In this document: in pieces, positions 9,404 to 17,581 of the stretch
Layout: the number at the start of each line of letters is the position of its first letter
How positions within the stretch are numbered: the stretch's first letter is position 1
Source: Alcaligenaceae bacterium SAGV5
GTDB lineage: Bacteria > Pseudomonadota > Gammaproteobacteria > Burkholderiales > Burkholderiaceae_B
Length of the DNA stretch: 64,000 nt
Assembly: GCA_009360345.1 (NCBI GenBank)
Contig: SPDP01000001.1
Location: 248,001-312,000, forward strand
Direction: 5' to 3'
The notes under the pieces: model-generated
The model's input: only the letters and a program-made list of their open reading frames with translations
What the model was told of the DNA's origin: nothing
The model's database searches: none
Made by a program: the position numbers and the translations under genes

Positions 9404-9419
9404 TGTTCCACGTGAAACA
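9404..9419. promoter_or_regulatory. parS: parS centromere site 2
   Basis: TGTTCCACGTGAAACA is the classical parS variant with one non-palindromic position. It lies 248 bp after site 1, in the same non-coding region before mnmG. Confidence 0.94.
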
Positions 9420-9470
9420 CGCTAGAGCAGTCTGACCAGGGTATTGCTCGCCTTGGCGGGGCGAGAATCC

Positions 9471-9476
9471 TATAAT
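9471..9476 (+). promoter_or_regulatory. candidate -10 box for mnmG
   Basis: A perfect TATAAT lies about 100 bp before the mnmG start. I could not find a good -35 at 16-18 bp, so the promoter would be weak or activator dependent. Confidence 0.35.
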
Positions 9477-9574
9477 CCCTAGTTACCGTGGCGTTTCTTT
9501 CTCCATGCCCGGACATTTTCCTGGCCATGCAGGCCAGGTCGCCAGCTTAGCGCTGGTCTTTTGTGGACCCCACC

Positions 9575-11515
9575 ATGCTGTATCCAACCGAATTTGATGT
9601 GATCGTTGTAGGCGGTGGCCATGCCGGTACCGAGGCTGCGCTGGCCGCGGCGCGTGCTGGCTGCAAGACACTGCTGCTCACGCATAACATCGAGACCCTC
9701 GGGCAGATGTCCTGCAATCCCTCGATAGGAGGGATAGGCAAAGGCCATCTGGTGAAAGAGGTCGATGCGTTGGGGGGGGCCATGGCCTTGGCTACGGACG
9801 AGGCAGGGATCCAGTTCCGCATCCTGAATGCATCGAAGGGCCCCGCGGTACGGGCGACTCGGGCACAAGCCGACCGCGTGCTCTACCGTAAGGCGATCCG
9901 GCATCGCCTGGAGAACCAGCCCAACCTCTGGCTGTTCCAGCAGGCCGTGGACGATCTGATGCTGGAAGGGGACAAGGTGGTGGGTGCGATCACCCAGATC
10001 GGCCTGCGCTTTCGTGCGCGGGCGGTCGTCTTGACTGCGGGTACCTTCCTGAATGGCCGGGTGCACGTGGGTTTGCAGAACTATTCAGCAGGGCGGGCGG
10101 GTGATCCTCCCGCCATCTCGCTAGGCAAGCGGCTACAGGAACTCAACCTGGGCCAGGGACGCCTGAAAACCGGAACGCCGCCTCGCATCGATGGCCGCTC
10201 CATCGACTTCAGCGTGCTGGAGGAACAGCCCGGGGATCTGGATCCGGTACCGGTCTTCTCCTATCTGGGCGATGCCGCCATGCACCCGCGCCAGCTTCCG
10301 TGCTGGATTACGCATACCAATGCGCGGACGCACGAGATCATCCGCGGCGGCCTGGACCGTTCGCCCATGTACACCGGCGTTATCGAAGGGGTGGGGCCAC
10401 GTTATTGCCCCTCTATCGAGGACAAGATCCATCGTTTCGCGGACAAATCTTCCCACCAGGTCTTCCTGGAACCGGAAGGGCTGACGACCCACGAGTTCTA
10501 TCCGAACGGGGTATCGACCAGTCTGCCGTTCGATGTCCAGCTCGATCTGATCCATTCGCTGCCGGGGCTGGAAAATGCCCATATCCTGCGTCCCGGGTAT
10601 GCCATCGAGTATGACTACTTTGATCCGCGTGGCTTGAAAACGTCGTTGGAGACACGAGCTATCTCCGGACTGTTCTTCGCCGGACAGATCAATGGCACGA
10701 CGGGATACGAAGAAGCCGCAGCACAGGGGCTGTTGGCCGGGATCAATGCCGCCCTGAAGGTCAAGGGCGAAGAAGCCTGGGTGCCGCGCCGGGACGAAGC
10801 CTACCTGGGTGTCCTGGCCGACGACCTGGTCACGCGTGGCGTGACCGAGCCCTATCGCATGTTCACGTCGCGAGCGGAGTACCGCCTGAGCCTGCGCGAA
10901 GACAATGCCGATTGGCGCCTGACGGAAGCTGGCCGCCGGCTCGGGCTGGTGGACGACGCGCGCTGGGACGCGTTCAATCGCAAACGGGATGCCGTCGCGG
11001 GCGAGGTCGAGCGCCTGCGTTCCACGTGGATCAATCCCCGGATTTTCCCGGCCCACGTCGCCGAGCCGTTATTGGGCAAGGCGATTGAGCGTGAGTACAC
11101 ACTATTCGACTTGCTCAAGCGCCCTGACGTTTCCTATGATGCGCTTATGCAAGCGAAGAATGTGGACGAGGAATTGCTGGCGGGTCCAGGCGTCACGGAC
11201 CGGATCGTTGCCGAACAGGTGGAGATCCAGGTCAAGTACGCGGGCTACATCGCGCGCCAGCAGAACGAGATCGACAAGCAGGCCGGACACGAGAACCAGC
11301 GTATCCCGGACGACATCGACTACGACTCGGTGCGTAGCCTGTCCTTCGAAGTTCGCCAGAAGCTCAAGACCCATCGGCCGCAAACCATCGGCCAGGCTGC
11401 CCGCATCTCGGGCATTACGCCTGCCGCCATCTCGCTCCTGCTGATACACCTGAAGCGCCGGCAATACGGACGGCTGGCTGCCGATTCCGCCGCCGACGCC
11501 AACCGGGCGGCATGA
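9575..11515 (+). CDS. mnmG: tRNA uridine 5-carboxymethylaminomethyl modification enzyme MnmG (GidA)
   Basis: With MnmE this FAD protein adds the carboxymethylaminomethyl group to the wobble uridine of several tRNAs in the cytosol. The 646-aa protein aligns over its whole length with E. coli MnmG as I know it: the FAD motif [10 protein letters not shown] at residues 11-20, [11 protein letters not shown], the KTGTPPRID block, and the C-terminal [13 protein letters not shown]. The ATG at 9575 is preferred to the in-frame GTG at 9563 because the protein then starts MLYPTEFDV, equivalent to the E. coli start MFYPDPFDV; neither has a strong ribosome site. It begins the conserved block mnmG-rsmG-parA-parB and lies directly right of the parS sites. 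Confidence 0.97.
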   Translation: MLYPTEFDVIVVGGGHAGTEAALAAARAGCKTLLLTHNIETLGQMSCNPSIGGIGKGHLVKEVDALGGAMALATDEAGIQFRILNASKGPAVRATRAQADRVLYRKAIRHRLENQPNLWLFQQAVDDLMLEGDKVVGAITQIGLRFRARAVVLTAGTFLNGRVHVGLQNYSAGRAGDPPAISLGKRLQELNLGQGRLKTGTPPRIDGRSIDFSVLEEQPGDLDPVPVFSYLGDAAMHPRQLPCWITHTNARTHEIIRGGLDRSPMYTGVIEGVGPRYCPSIEDKIHRFADKSSHQVFLEPEGLTTHEFYPNGVSTSLPFDVQLDLIHSLPGLENAHILRPGYAIEYDYFDPRGLKTSLETRAISGLFFAGQINGTTGYEEAAAQGLLAGINAALKVKGEEAWVPRRDEAYLGVLADDLVTRGVTEPYRMFTSRAEYRLSLREDNADWRLTEAGRRLGLVDDARWDAFNRKRDAVAGEVERLRSTWINPRIFPAHVAEPLLGKAIEREYTLFDLLKRPDVSYDALMQAKNVDEELLAGPGVTDRIVAEQVEIQVKYAGYIARQQNEIDKQAGHENQRIPDDIDYDSVRSLSFEVRQKLKTHRPQTIGQAARISGITPAAISLLLIHLKRRQYGRLAADSAADANRAA

Positions 11516-11609
11516 GCGTGCGGCACGGCCTATCGACAACGACACGCCTTCTCCCGGGAGAAAAGCCGCGCCACGACGAGACGGGAGGCTCGTCGGTATC
11601 GACGCGTGG

Positions 11610-11642
11610 CTTGCGGGGAAGCGTGTCCGCTTCCCCGGCAAG
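11610..11642. other. long hairpin between mnmG and rsmG
   Basis: Arms CTTGCGGGGAAGCG (11610-11623) and CGCTTCCCC-G-GCAAG (11628-11642) pair over 14 bp with one bulge and a 4-nt loop. A 14-bp perfect palindrome TTCTCCCGGGAGAA lies nearby at 11549-11562. There is no T-run, so this looks like structured RNA in the 157-bp spacer of an operon rather than a terminator. Confidence 0.55.
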
Positions 11643-11672
11643 GGAAGCTCCCGACGGCCGGAGGGTCGTCCC

Positions 11673-12386
11673 ATGAACATGTCCCGGAAACCGATCCCGA
11701 TGCAGGAACCTTTCAATGGCGCCGTATTCGCGGCCCAGCTCGAGTCGGACTGCGCGGTGTTGCGCCTGCCGCTCGATCATGCGCGCATCGATCTGCTGCT
11801 GAATTACCTGGCGCAGATGCTGCGCTGGAATCGCACCTACAACCTCACGGCCATACGCGAGCCGGAGCAGATGCTTTTGCATCACATAACAGATAGTCTG
11901 TCGGTAGTGCCGGAACTGGCCCAGCGCCTTGCCGGCCAGCCTGCCAGCATCCTGGACGTGGGTTCGGGTGGCGGGCTGCCCGGCGTGGTCCTGGCCATCT
12001 GCCGGCCGGAATGGGAAGTGCTCTGCGTGGACGCGGTCGAGAAGAAGACCGCGTTCATCAAGCACGTGGCCGGCGTGCTGCGGTTGCCCAACCTGGATGC
12101 GACGCACGCGCGGGTCGAAGAGCTCGAACCCGCCGGGTGCGACATCGTCGTCTCTCGCGCGTTCGCGTCGCTGCACGACTTTGCCGCGCTGGCCGGACGC
12201 CACGTCAAGCCGGGGGGAAGGCTGGTCGCCATGAAGGGCCATCCGCCGGAAGACGAGATGCAGGCGCTGAAGGACCAGGGAGCATGGCAGGTGGAAGGCG
12301 TCACGACACTTTATGTGCCAAGATTGTCCGCCCGTCGTTGCCTGGTCTGGATGGACCGTGTCGAAGACGGGGCGAGCGAGAGTTAG
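11673..12386 (+). CDS. rsmG: 16S rRNA (guanine527-N7)-methyltransferase RsmG (GidB)
   Basis: RsmG methylates N7 of G527 in 16S rRNA with S-adenosylmethionine. The 237-aa protein shows the SAM-binding motif ILDVGSGGGLPGVVLAI near residue 92 and the family block MLRWNRTYNLTAIREPE near 49. It is about 30 residues longer than E. coli RsmG at the N-terminus. The ATG at 11673 is chosen because GGAGGG (11660-11665) sits seven bases before it. It follows mnmG after a structured 157-bp spacer and precedes parA by about 57 bp. Confidence 0.96.
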   Translation: MNMSRKPIPMQEPFNGAVFAAQLESDCAVLRLPLDHARIDLLLNYLAQMLRWNRTYNLTAIREPEQMLLHHITDSLSVVPELAQRLAGQPASILDVGSGGGLPGVVLAICRPEWEVLCVDAVEKKTAFIKHVAGVLRLPNLDATHARVEELEPAGCDIVVSRAFASLHDFAALAGRHVKPGGRLVAMKGHPPEDEMQALKDQGAWQVEGVTTLYVPRLSARRCLVWMDRVEDGASES

Positions 12387-12443
12387 CAGAACGCGGCGCC
12401 GGCTATAGGCGCGTCAGATTCACCAATAATCAGGTTGTATTCG

Positions 12444-13322
12444 ATGTCTTCCAATTCCAGCATGGTCAACGAGGCGGCGCCGTCCGGAAAAGAAACCGGC
12501 GAGCTGGAGGCGATCACCGGCGCCGAGCCGCTGGCCGCCAAACGCGCGCGGGCCACGGCCCGCATCTTCTGCATCGCGAACCAGAAAGGCGGTGTGGGCA
12601 AGACCACCACCGCGGTCAACCTGGCGGCGGCCCTCGTGGCCCAGAAGCAGCGCGTGCTGCTGGTCGACCTGGATCCACAGGGCAACGCCACCATGGGCAG
12701 CGGCATCGACAAACGCGAGCTGCAGGCCACGCTCTACCAGGTCCTGATCGGCGAAGCCAGCCTTGCCGATGCCGCCAAGGCGACGGAGAGCGGGTATGAC
12801 GTCCTGCCCTCCAATCGCGAACTGGCCGGTGCCGAGATCGACCTGGTGGAGCTTGAGGAACGCGATCGCCAGTTGAAGCACGCGATCGCTTCCGTGGCCG
12901 ACCGCTACGACTTCGTGCTGATCGATTGTCCGCCCACCTTGTCGCTGCTGACGCTGAACGGCCTGGCCGCCGCGCACGGCGTGATCATTCCCATGCAGTG
13001 CGAATACTTTGCCCTGGAGGGGCTGTCGGACCTGGTCAACACCATCAAGCGGGTCCATGCCAACCTGAATCCCGACCTGCGCGTGATCGGCCTGCTGCGC
13101 GTGATGTTCGATCCGCGCGTGACCCTGCAGCAGCAGGTCTCGGCGCAGCTCGAGAGCCACTTCGGCGACAAGGTATTCAAGAGCATCATCCCGCGCAACG
13201 TCAGGCTGGCCGAGGCGCCCAGCTATGGGCTGCCGGGGGTGGTGTTCGACCCCGCGTCCAAGGGGGCGCAGGCCTACGTGGCCTTCGGGGCGGAAATGAT
13301 AGAGCGCGTGAAAACGCTATAG
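12444..13322 (+). CDS. parA: chromosome partitioning ATPase ParA
   Basis: ParA is the nucleoid-bound ATPase that, together with ParB-parS complexes, moves the newly copied origin region. The 292-aa product has the deviant Walker A motif KGGVGKTTT near residues 50-58, the Walker A' region VDLDPQGNATMGSG, and the Walker B-like LIDCPPTLSLLTLN. The ATG at 12444 has AGG nine bases upstream; a TTG at 12435 is in frame but unlikely. The N-terminus is about 30 residues longer than in most chromosomal ParA proteins, so a later ATG at 12468 is also possible. parB follows after 17 bp. Confidence 0.95.
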   Translation: MSSNSSMVNEAAPSGKETGELEAITGAEPLAAKRARATARIFCIANQKGGVGKTTTAVNLAAALVAQKQRVLLVDLDPQGNATMGSGIDKRELQATLYQVLIGEASLADAAKATESGYDVLPSNRELAGAEIDLVELEERDRQLKHAIASVADRYDFVLIDCPPTLSLLTLNGLAAAHGVIIPMQCEYFALEGLSDLVNTIKRVHANLNPDLRVIGLLRVMFDPRVTLQQQVSAQLESHFGDKVFKSIIPRNVRLAEAPSYGLPGVVFDPASKGAQAYVAFGAEMIERVKTL

Positions 13323-13339
13323 CTTTGGGGAAGCACATC

Positions 13340-14281
13340 ATGGAAGTAAAAGCAGGATCTAAGGGTGTGAAGAAACCCAAAGGATTGGGCCGTGGACTCG
13401 ACGCGCTGCTGGGGGCCGACATGCCGGCGGTCAGCACGCTGGGTACCCAGGCGGCGGCGCAGCCCGCACAGAAGGAAGGCCCGCCCAGCACGCTGCCGGT
13501 ATCCAGCATGCAGGCCGGCCGCTACCAGCCGCGCTCGCGCATGGACGAAGGCGCGCTGGCCGAACTGGCCGAGTCGATCCGCACCCAAGGGGTGATGCAG
13601 CCCATCCTGGTCCGCGCCATCGAAGGCGGCCGCTACGAGATCATCGCGGGCGAACGGCGGTTTCGCGCCGCGCAGCTGGCCGCGCTGACCGAGGTGCCGG
13701 TGCTGGTGCGCGAAGTCAGCGACGAGAACGCCGCGGTCATGGCGCTGATCGAGAACATCCAGCGCGAGGACCTGAATCCGCTGGAAGAGGCCCAGGGCGT
13801 GCAGCGCCTGATCGGCGAGTTCGGCATGACGCACGAGCAGGCGGCGCAGGCCATCGGGCGGTCGAGGTCGGCCACGAGCAACCTGCTGCGCCTGTTGAAC
13901 CTGGCCGCGCCGGTGCAGACCATGCTGCTGGCCGGCGATCTCGACATGGGCCATGCGCGCGCGCTGCTGGCGGTGGATGCCGCCACCCAGATCCAACTGG
14001 CCACGCAGATCGTGGCCAGGCGGCTGTCGGTGCGCGAGGCCGAGAAACTCGTCGCGCAGACGCTGCAGGAAGCCGCGCAGAAATCCAGCCGCAAACCGGC
14101 GGCCAAGTCGCGCGACGTGCTGCGGCTGGAAGAGGCCTTGTCCGACCGGCTGGGCACGCAGGTGGCGTTCAAGATCGGCGCGAAGGAGCGCGGCCAGATC
14201 ATCATCGATTTCCACGGCTGGGAACACCTGTCGTCGCTGCTGGAAAAACAGGGCCTGGCCGACGTGCTGGAAAACAGCTGA
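13340..14281 (+). CDS. parB: chromosome partitioning protein ParB
   Basis: ParB binds parS, spreads along DNA as a CTP-dependent clamp, and activates ParA. The 313-aa product has the N-terminal KPKGLGRGLDALLG segment, the ParB/Srx nucleotide-binding domain with the GERRFRAA box near residue 104, the HTH region with EEAQGVQRLIGEFGMTHEQ, and a C-terminal dimerisation end (IIIDFHGWEHLSSLLEKQG). The ATG at 13340 follows GGGGA. Two parS sites lie 4 kb to the left. In several related genomes the next genes are atpI-atpB; here an accessory block follows. Confidence 0.96.
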   Translation: MEVKAGSKGVKKPKGLGRGLDALLGADMPAVSTLGTQAAAQPAQKEGPPSTLPVSSMQAGRYQPRSRMDEGALAELAESIRTQGVMQPILVRAIEGGRYEIIAGERRFRAAQLAALTEVPVLVREVSDENAAVMALIENIQREDLNPLEEAQGVQRLIGEFGMTHEQAAQAIGRSRSATSNLLRLLNLAAPVQTMLLAGDLDMGHARALLAVDAATQIQLATQIVARRLSVREAEKLVAQTLQEAAQKSSRKPAAKSRDVLRLEEALSDRLGTQVAFKIGAKERGQIIIDFHGWEHLSSLLEKQGLADVLENS

Positions 14282-14289
14282 CAGGCATG

Positions 14290-14312
14290 GGACCCGCCAT
14301 GCCGGCGGGTCC
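14290..14312 (+). terminator. hairpin after parB
   Basis: A perfect 9-bp stem (GGACCCGCC and GGCGGGTCC) with a 5-nt loop starts nine bases after the parB stop. No T-run follows, so termination would need Rho or other help. Confidence 0.55.
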
Positions 14313-14326
14313 GCGCCGCGTGCCGA

Positions 14327-14419
14327 TCAGAGCGGCAGGGCCAGCATGTGGTCGATGCTGAACGGATCGACGATGACCAGGCGCCGCCTGAGTTTGAGGC
14401 CTTCGCTGGCATTCTCCAT
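14327..14419 (-). CDS. possible 30-aa small protein
   Basis: A short minus-strand frame reads MENASEGL then LKLRRRLVIVDPFSIDHM to its end, with strong G/C preference at third codon positions and GAGGA seven bases before the ATG. It lies just past the stop of the CobW gene on the same strand, within 17 bp, so it could be the last gene of that unit. I do not recognise it. The opposite strand is also open here, so this may be chance or the remnant of a longer gene. Confidence 0.2.
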   Translation of the reverse strand: MENASEGLKLRRRLVIVDPFSIDHMLALPL

Positions 14420-14435
14420 CCGGTCTTCCTCGACT

Positions 14436-15506
14436 TCATCGCGGAGGATTTTCAGAAGAACGAATACGAGAAGCGCTGGGAAGCGGCGCTGACAAGTGTT
14501 CGGCCATCCGGCCGGGATCGGCGTGTGTCGCGATGACCGTCAGGCCGGTTTTCTGACGCGGGATATCGGTCGCGGACAGCGGCCGCACATCGAAGCGCCT
14601 TTCGTCGGGCGCGAACTGCACCACGCAACGCCGGCCGTCGGCCAGCGCGACGACACCCTTGAGCCGCAGCAGGTCCTGCCCCAGCGCATCGGCGAGCGCA
14701 TGCAGGCGGACCAGCAGCGCGTCGCGTTCGATGGGATGGGGCAGGGGGAGAAAATGCGCCTGCTCCGCATGATGATGCGCGTGCGGGTGCGCGCCGTGGC
14801 CGTGGTCATGCGATGGCGCATGGCCGGCGGCATGATTTTCCATCCCGCCGCGGACGGGCGTCGCGGCCGGGGCCGGCGATGCGCCGCGTGGCGCGAGGGC
14901 GAGGTAAACCGCCTCCCATGTCAGATCGGCCTGGTTGGAGCACAGTACCGGCGCGCCGGGATTCAGCGTCGCCAGTCTCGCGGCCAGGGCGCGGGCGGGT
15001 GTGTCGCCGGCTTCCCGGGTCTTGGTCATGATCAAGACCCGCGCCGCGCGGACCTGGGCCCGGGCTTCCGGATGACGATCGAGCAGCGCCGCGCCGGCTG
15101 GCGCGCCCGCCACGGTGATGATGGTTTGCAGCCGGTAGCGTTCGCGCAGCAGCGGATGGTCGTGGAACGCCTGGACGATGGGCGCGGGATCGGCCATCCC
15201 CGTGGTTTCGATCGCCACGGCGGGAAACGCCGGCATGCGGCGCTGCAGCCGCGCCCAGAACAAATCCTCCAGGGCCTGCTCCAGGCCCGGCAGGCCGGCG
15301 CAGCACACACACGACCCCGACACCAGCGCAGCCTGCTCGGTCACGCCCAGCAAGGCGCCATCGAGCCCGACCTCGCCCAGTTCATTGACGATCACCGCCG
15401 CGCCTCGCAGCGCCGGTTGTCCGAGCCAGGCCGAAAGCAGCGTCGTCTTGCCGCTGCCCAGGAAGCCGGTCAGCAGGTAGACGGGGATACGGGACGCGGC
15501 GGCCAT
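14436..15506 (-). CDS. CobW/COG0523-family GTPase, putative metal chaperone
   Basis: G3E-family GTPases of the CobW group deliver zinc or other metals to client enzymes. The 356-aa product has the P-loop GFLGSGKTT at 14-22, the metal-binding motif CVCC at 66-69 (CxCC of the family), ETTG at 100-103, and a histidine-rich stretch at about 225-248 typical of members handling zinc or nickel. The usual NKxD guanine-specificity motif is read as MTKTRE, so this element is degenerate. The C-terminal CobW_C domain follows the His-rich linker. The 3' end overlaps or nearly touches a possible small frame. The IclR gene lies 18 bp upstream on the same strand, but no functional link is evident. Confidence 0.88.
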   Translation of the reverse strand: MAAASRIPVYLLTGFLGSGKTTLLSAWLGQPALRGAAVIVNELGEVGLDGALLGVTEQAALVSGSCVCCAGLPGLEQALEDLFWARLQRRMPAFPAVAIETTGMADPAPIVQAFHDHPLLRERYRLQTIITVAGAPAGAALLDRHPEARAQVRAARVLIMTKTREAGDTPARALAARLATLNPGAPVLCSNQADLTWEAVYLALAPRGASPAPAATPVRGGMENHAAGHAPSHDHGHGAHPHAHHHAEQAHFLPLPHPIERDALLVRLHALADALGQDLLRLKGVVALADGRRCVVQFAPDERRFDVRPLSATDIPRQKTGLTVIATHADPGRMAEHLSAPLPSASRIRSSENPPR

Positions 15507-15524
15507 GGACGATCGCGCGTCGGG

Positions 15525-16304
15525 TCAGGGCTGGTAGCCCAGTCGCGCCGACACGCCATCGGCGGCCTGGAGCACGGGCGTGACGAATCCGCGTACCGCT
15601 CGCTTGGTCAACCGCTGGATGGGACCCGCGACGCCGATCGCGGCGATGACCTGTCCGGAGTGATCACGCACCGGCGCCGCCAGCCCGCGCATGCCGACCT
15701 CGCTTTCCTCGTCGTCTTGCGCATAGCCTTCGCGGCGTACCTGTTCAAGCGTGCCGCGCAGCAGGGCCGGATCGGTCGGCGTGTTCGGCGTGCGCGGCAC
15801 GAGGCCATCCTTGAGCACGCGCGCCAGCACGTCCGCGCTCTGGAAGGCCAGCAGCGCGCGGCCTTCGCTGGTGCAGAACGCGGGCTTGCGCGCGCCGACG
15901 TACGAACGCATGCGTATGGCCTGGTGGCTTTCGAGGTTGAAGAGATAGATGATGTTGCTTTGCTCCAGCGTGGCCAGATGCACGGTCTCGCCGGTGATCT
16001 CGCGCAGCTCGTGCAGATAGGGCAGGGCCTGCGTCGAAATATCCATGCGCCGCCGCACCAGCGCGCCCAGCGCGAACAGCCCCAGCCCAAGCCGGTAGCG
16101 CCCGTTCTCCGGATTCTGCTCCAGCAGCCCCTCGGCCGTCAGCGTGCTGGCCAGCCGGTGCACCGTGCTCTTGGCCAGCCCCAGCCGTTTGGCAAGCGTA
16201 CTGATCCCGATCTCGACTTCCGTCTCGGAAAACACCTTGAGCACACGGATGGCCGAAGCAACCGAAGAAAGCCGCCCCTCGCCCCCGTCCTGAGTGTCTT
16301 GCAT
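15525..16304 (-). CDS. IclR-family transcriptional regulator
   Basis: This 259-aa IclR-type regulator has an N-terminal winged HTH (ISTLAKRLGLAKSTVHRLASTL, about residues 34-55) and a C-terminal ligand-binding domain (VHLATLEQ, RALLAFQ, GMRGLAAPV, AAIGVAGP). These proteins sense aromatic or short acids and act as repressors or activators of catabolic genes. The ATG at 16304 is chosen because the longer frame upstream runs into non-conserved sequence. It lies downstream of the Bug gene on the same strand and faces, across that gene, a Rieske oxygenase plus alcohol dehydrogenase; GTTCC/GGAAC palindromes in the divergent promoter region are likely targets. Confidence 0.9.
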   Translation of the reverse strand: MQDTQDGGEGRLSSVASAIRVLKVFSETEVEIGISTLAKRLGLAKSTVHRLASTLTAEGLLEQNPENGRYRLGLGLFALGALVRRRMDISTQALPYLHELREITGETVHLATLEQSNIIYLFNLESHQAIRMRSYVGARKPAFCTSEGRALLAFQSADVLARVLKDGLVPRTPNTPTDPALLRGTLEQVRREGYAQDDEESEVGMRGLAAPVRDHSGQVIAAIGVAGPIQRLTKRAVRGFVTPVLQAADGVSARLGYQP

Positions 16305-16401
16305 AGTGATGGACAATGTTTGCGTCAACCCACCTTTATAACAAGTGTTGGCAGCCAGCGAAGCACATGGGTACCACAATCCAAGAAACTGGCACCAGCC
16401 C

Positions 16402-16479
16402 CAGGAAACCGCGGATCTGGCTTTGCCAGTCCGCCGGTTTCGCCCCCTGGGGGGCGCGCGTCAGCGCGTAGGAGGGGGC
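16402..16479 (-). repeat. dispersed GC-rich repeat, copy 2
   Basis: Left part: CCAGG then GCGGATCTGGCTTTGCCAGTCCGCC, a hairpin; right part: CGCCCCCTGGGGGGCGCGCGTCAG with CGTAGGAGGGGG. Read on the minus strand the C-rich end overlaps the last codons of the adjacent Bug gene and provides its TGA stop. This is the same arrangement as in copy 1. Confidence 0.8.
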
Positions 16480-17438
16480 TCTATGTATTGCTTCCAGTGC
16501 GCGATTTCTTTCTTCACGAAATCGTTGAACGTGGGCGCGTCCCAGTCGAAGGTCTCCATGTTCTGGGCCCGCAGCTCGGTTTGTCCTTCCGGTGATTGCA
16601 GGGCCTTGCGCACCGCGAGGTTGAGCCTGGTGACCAGTTCGGGCGACATGCCGGCGGGACCCGACAGCGAGAACCAGGTGGTGCCGGTCAACTGCGGATA
16701 GCCCAGTTCCTTGAAGGTGGGGATGTCGGGAAAGTCGGCGACGCGCTGCGCCGAGGTCACGGCCAGCGGACGCAGCTTGCCGGCCTTGATGTTGCCGGCG
16801 GCGGTGCTGAGCGTGATGAAGGCGGCCGGCACCTGGTTGGCGGCCACGTCGGCCACGGCGGGGCCCGCGCCCTTGTAGCTGATGTGCACCAGGTTCAGCT
16901 TGGTGATCTGGCGGAAGGCTTCGCCGATCAGGGCGCCGTGCGTGCCCTGTCCGGGCGAGGCCCAGCTCAGGCCTTCGGGCATGGCCTTGACCTGCTTGAT
17001 GAAGCCGGGCACGTCCTTGATGGGCTGCGCGACGTTGACCGCCAGCACGGTGGGCGGGCCGCCCAGCAGGGCGATGTGGGTGAAGTCCTTGATGGGGTCG
17101 AAGCTGGTCGCGTTGGTCAGCGGGGCGACCACATGCGAGCCGATGCCCGACACCACCAGCGTATAGCCGTCGGGTTCGGCGCGCGCCACCATCTGCGAAC
17201 CGATGACGCCGCCAGCGCCGCCGCGGTTGTCCACCACGAAACTCTGCTTGAACGTTTCGGCAAGATGGCGCGAGATCAGCCGGCCCAGCGTGTCGGCGCT
17301 GCCGCCGGGCGCGTAGGGCACCACGATCTTGACCGGGCGGCTGGGCCACGGGTCCTGCGCACAGGCGGGCGCCGCGAGCGCGCCGGCCGCAAGGCTCGCG
17401 CACACCAGGCGCGCGAGGAAATGACGATGAATCATCAT
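16461..17438 (-). CDS. Bug-family tripartite tricarboxylate transporter substrate-binding protein
   Basis: This 325-aa periplasmic binding protein of the Bug family (Bordetella uptake gene) captures a small carboxylate. It has a signal peptide (FLARLVCASLAAGALAAPACA), then the family start PSRPVKIVVPYAPGGSAD, the FVVDNRGGAGG loop, DGYTLVVSG, and the ISYKGAGPAVAD block. The start is ATG 17438 (or the adjacent ATG 17435), placed by GGAG eight bases upstream. The last residues PPPTR are encoded within a dispersed repeat. It is divergent from a Rieske oxygenase, with a shared 143-bp promoter region, and is followed by an IclR gene. No TctAB genes are nearby. Confidence 0.92.
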   Translation of the reverse strand: MMIHRHFLARLVCASLAAGALAAPACAQDPWPSRPVKIVVPYAPGGSADTLGRLISRHLAETFKQSFVVDNRGGAGGVIGSQMVARAEPDGYTLVVSGIGSHVVAPLTNATSFDPIKDFTHIALLGGPPTVLAVNVAQPIKDVPGFIKQVKAMPEGLSWASPGQGTHGALIGEAFRQITKLNLVHISYKGAGPAVADVAANQVPAAFITLSTAAGNIKAGKLRPLAVTSAQRVADFPDIPTFKELGYPQLTGTTWFSLSGPAGMSPELVTRLNLAVRKALQSPEGQTELRAQNMETFDWDAPTFNDFVKKEIAHWKQYIEPPPTR

Positions 17439-17490
17439 CGGCTTGTCTCCTTTCTTGAGGTTCTGATGCCCCGCCGCGGTATGGACCGCA

Positions 17491-17558
17491 TTGACATCGG
17501 GATCGAGCGAATGATAACTTTGTTTCCTATCAAGGAACAGTGTTCCTGCATGCGGAAC
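17491..17558 (+). promoter_or_regulatory. promoter and IclR-like operators for Rieske/ADH genes
   Basis: TTGACA (17491-17496) and GATAAC (17513-17518) form a -35/-10 pair with 16 bp spacing. Just downstream lie a perfect 13-bp palindrome GGAACAGTGTTCC (17534-17546) and an overlapping GTTCC-N7-GGAAC (17542-17558). Inverted TTCC/GGAA repeats are typical IclR-family sites. Their position after the start point suggests repression of the plus-strand operon. Confidence 0.6.
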
Positions 17559-17581
17559 GATCTCAGACGAGGGGACCAAAG

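Larger units (their letters stand above)
8920..9574. other. 655-bp non-coding region upstream of mnmG
   Basis: No convincing gene is seen on either strand. The region holds two parS sites and a TATAAT box. I looked for clusters of DnaA boxes (TTATCCACA and close variants) and saw none that would mark oriC here. Short open frames have no ribosome sites or recognisable products. Confidence 0.6.

Noticed and set aside
8920-9574. Chromosomal origin of replication upstream of mnmG
   Set aside because: The mnmG-parAB context and parS sites make it tempting, but I found no cluster of DnaA boxes and no long AT-rich unwinding region. GC skew of the whole chromosome would be decisive.
14348-14536. A 62-codon plus-strand frame opposite the end of the CobW gene
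   Set aside because: The peptide looks protein-like but has no ribosome site, and its codon bias is weaker than that of the minus-strand frames in the same place.
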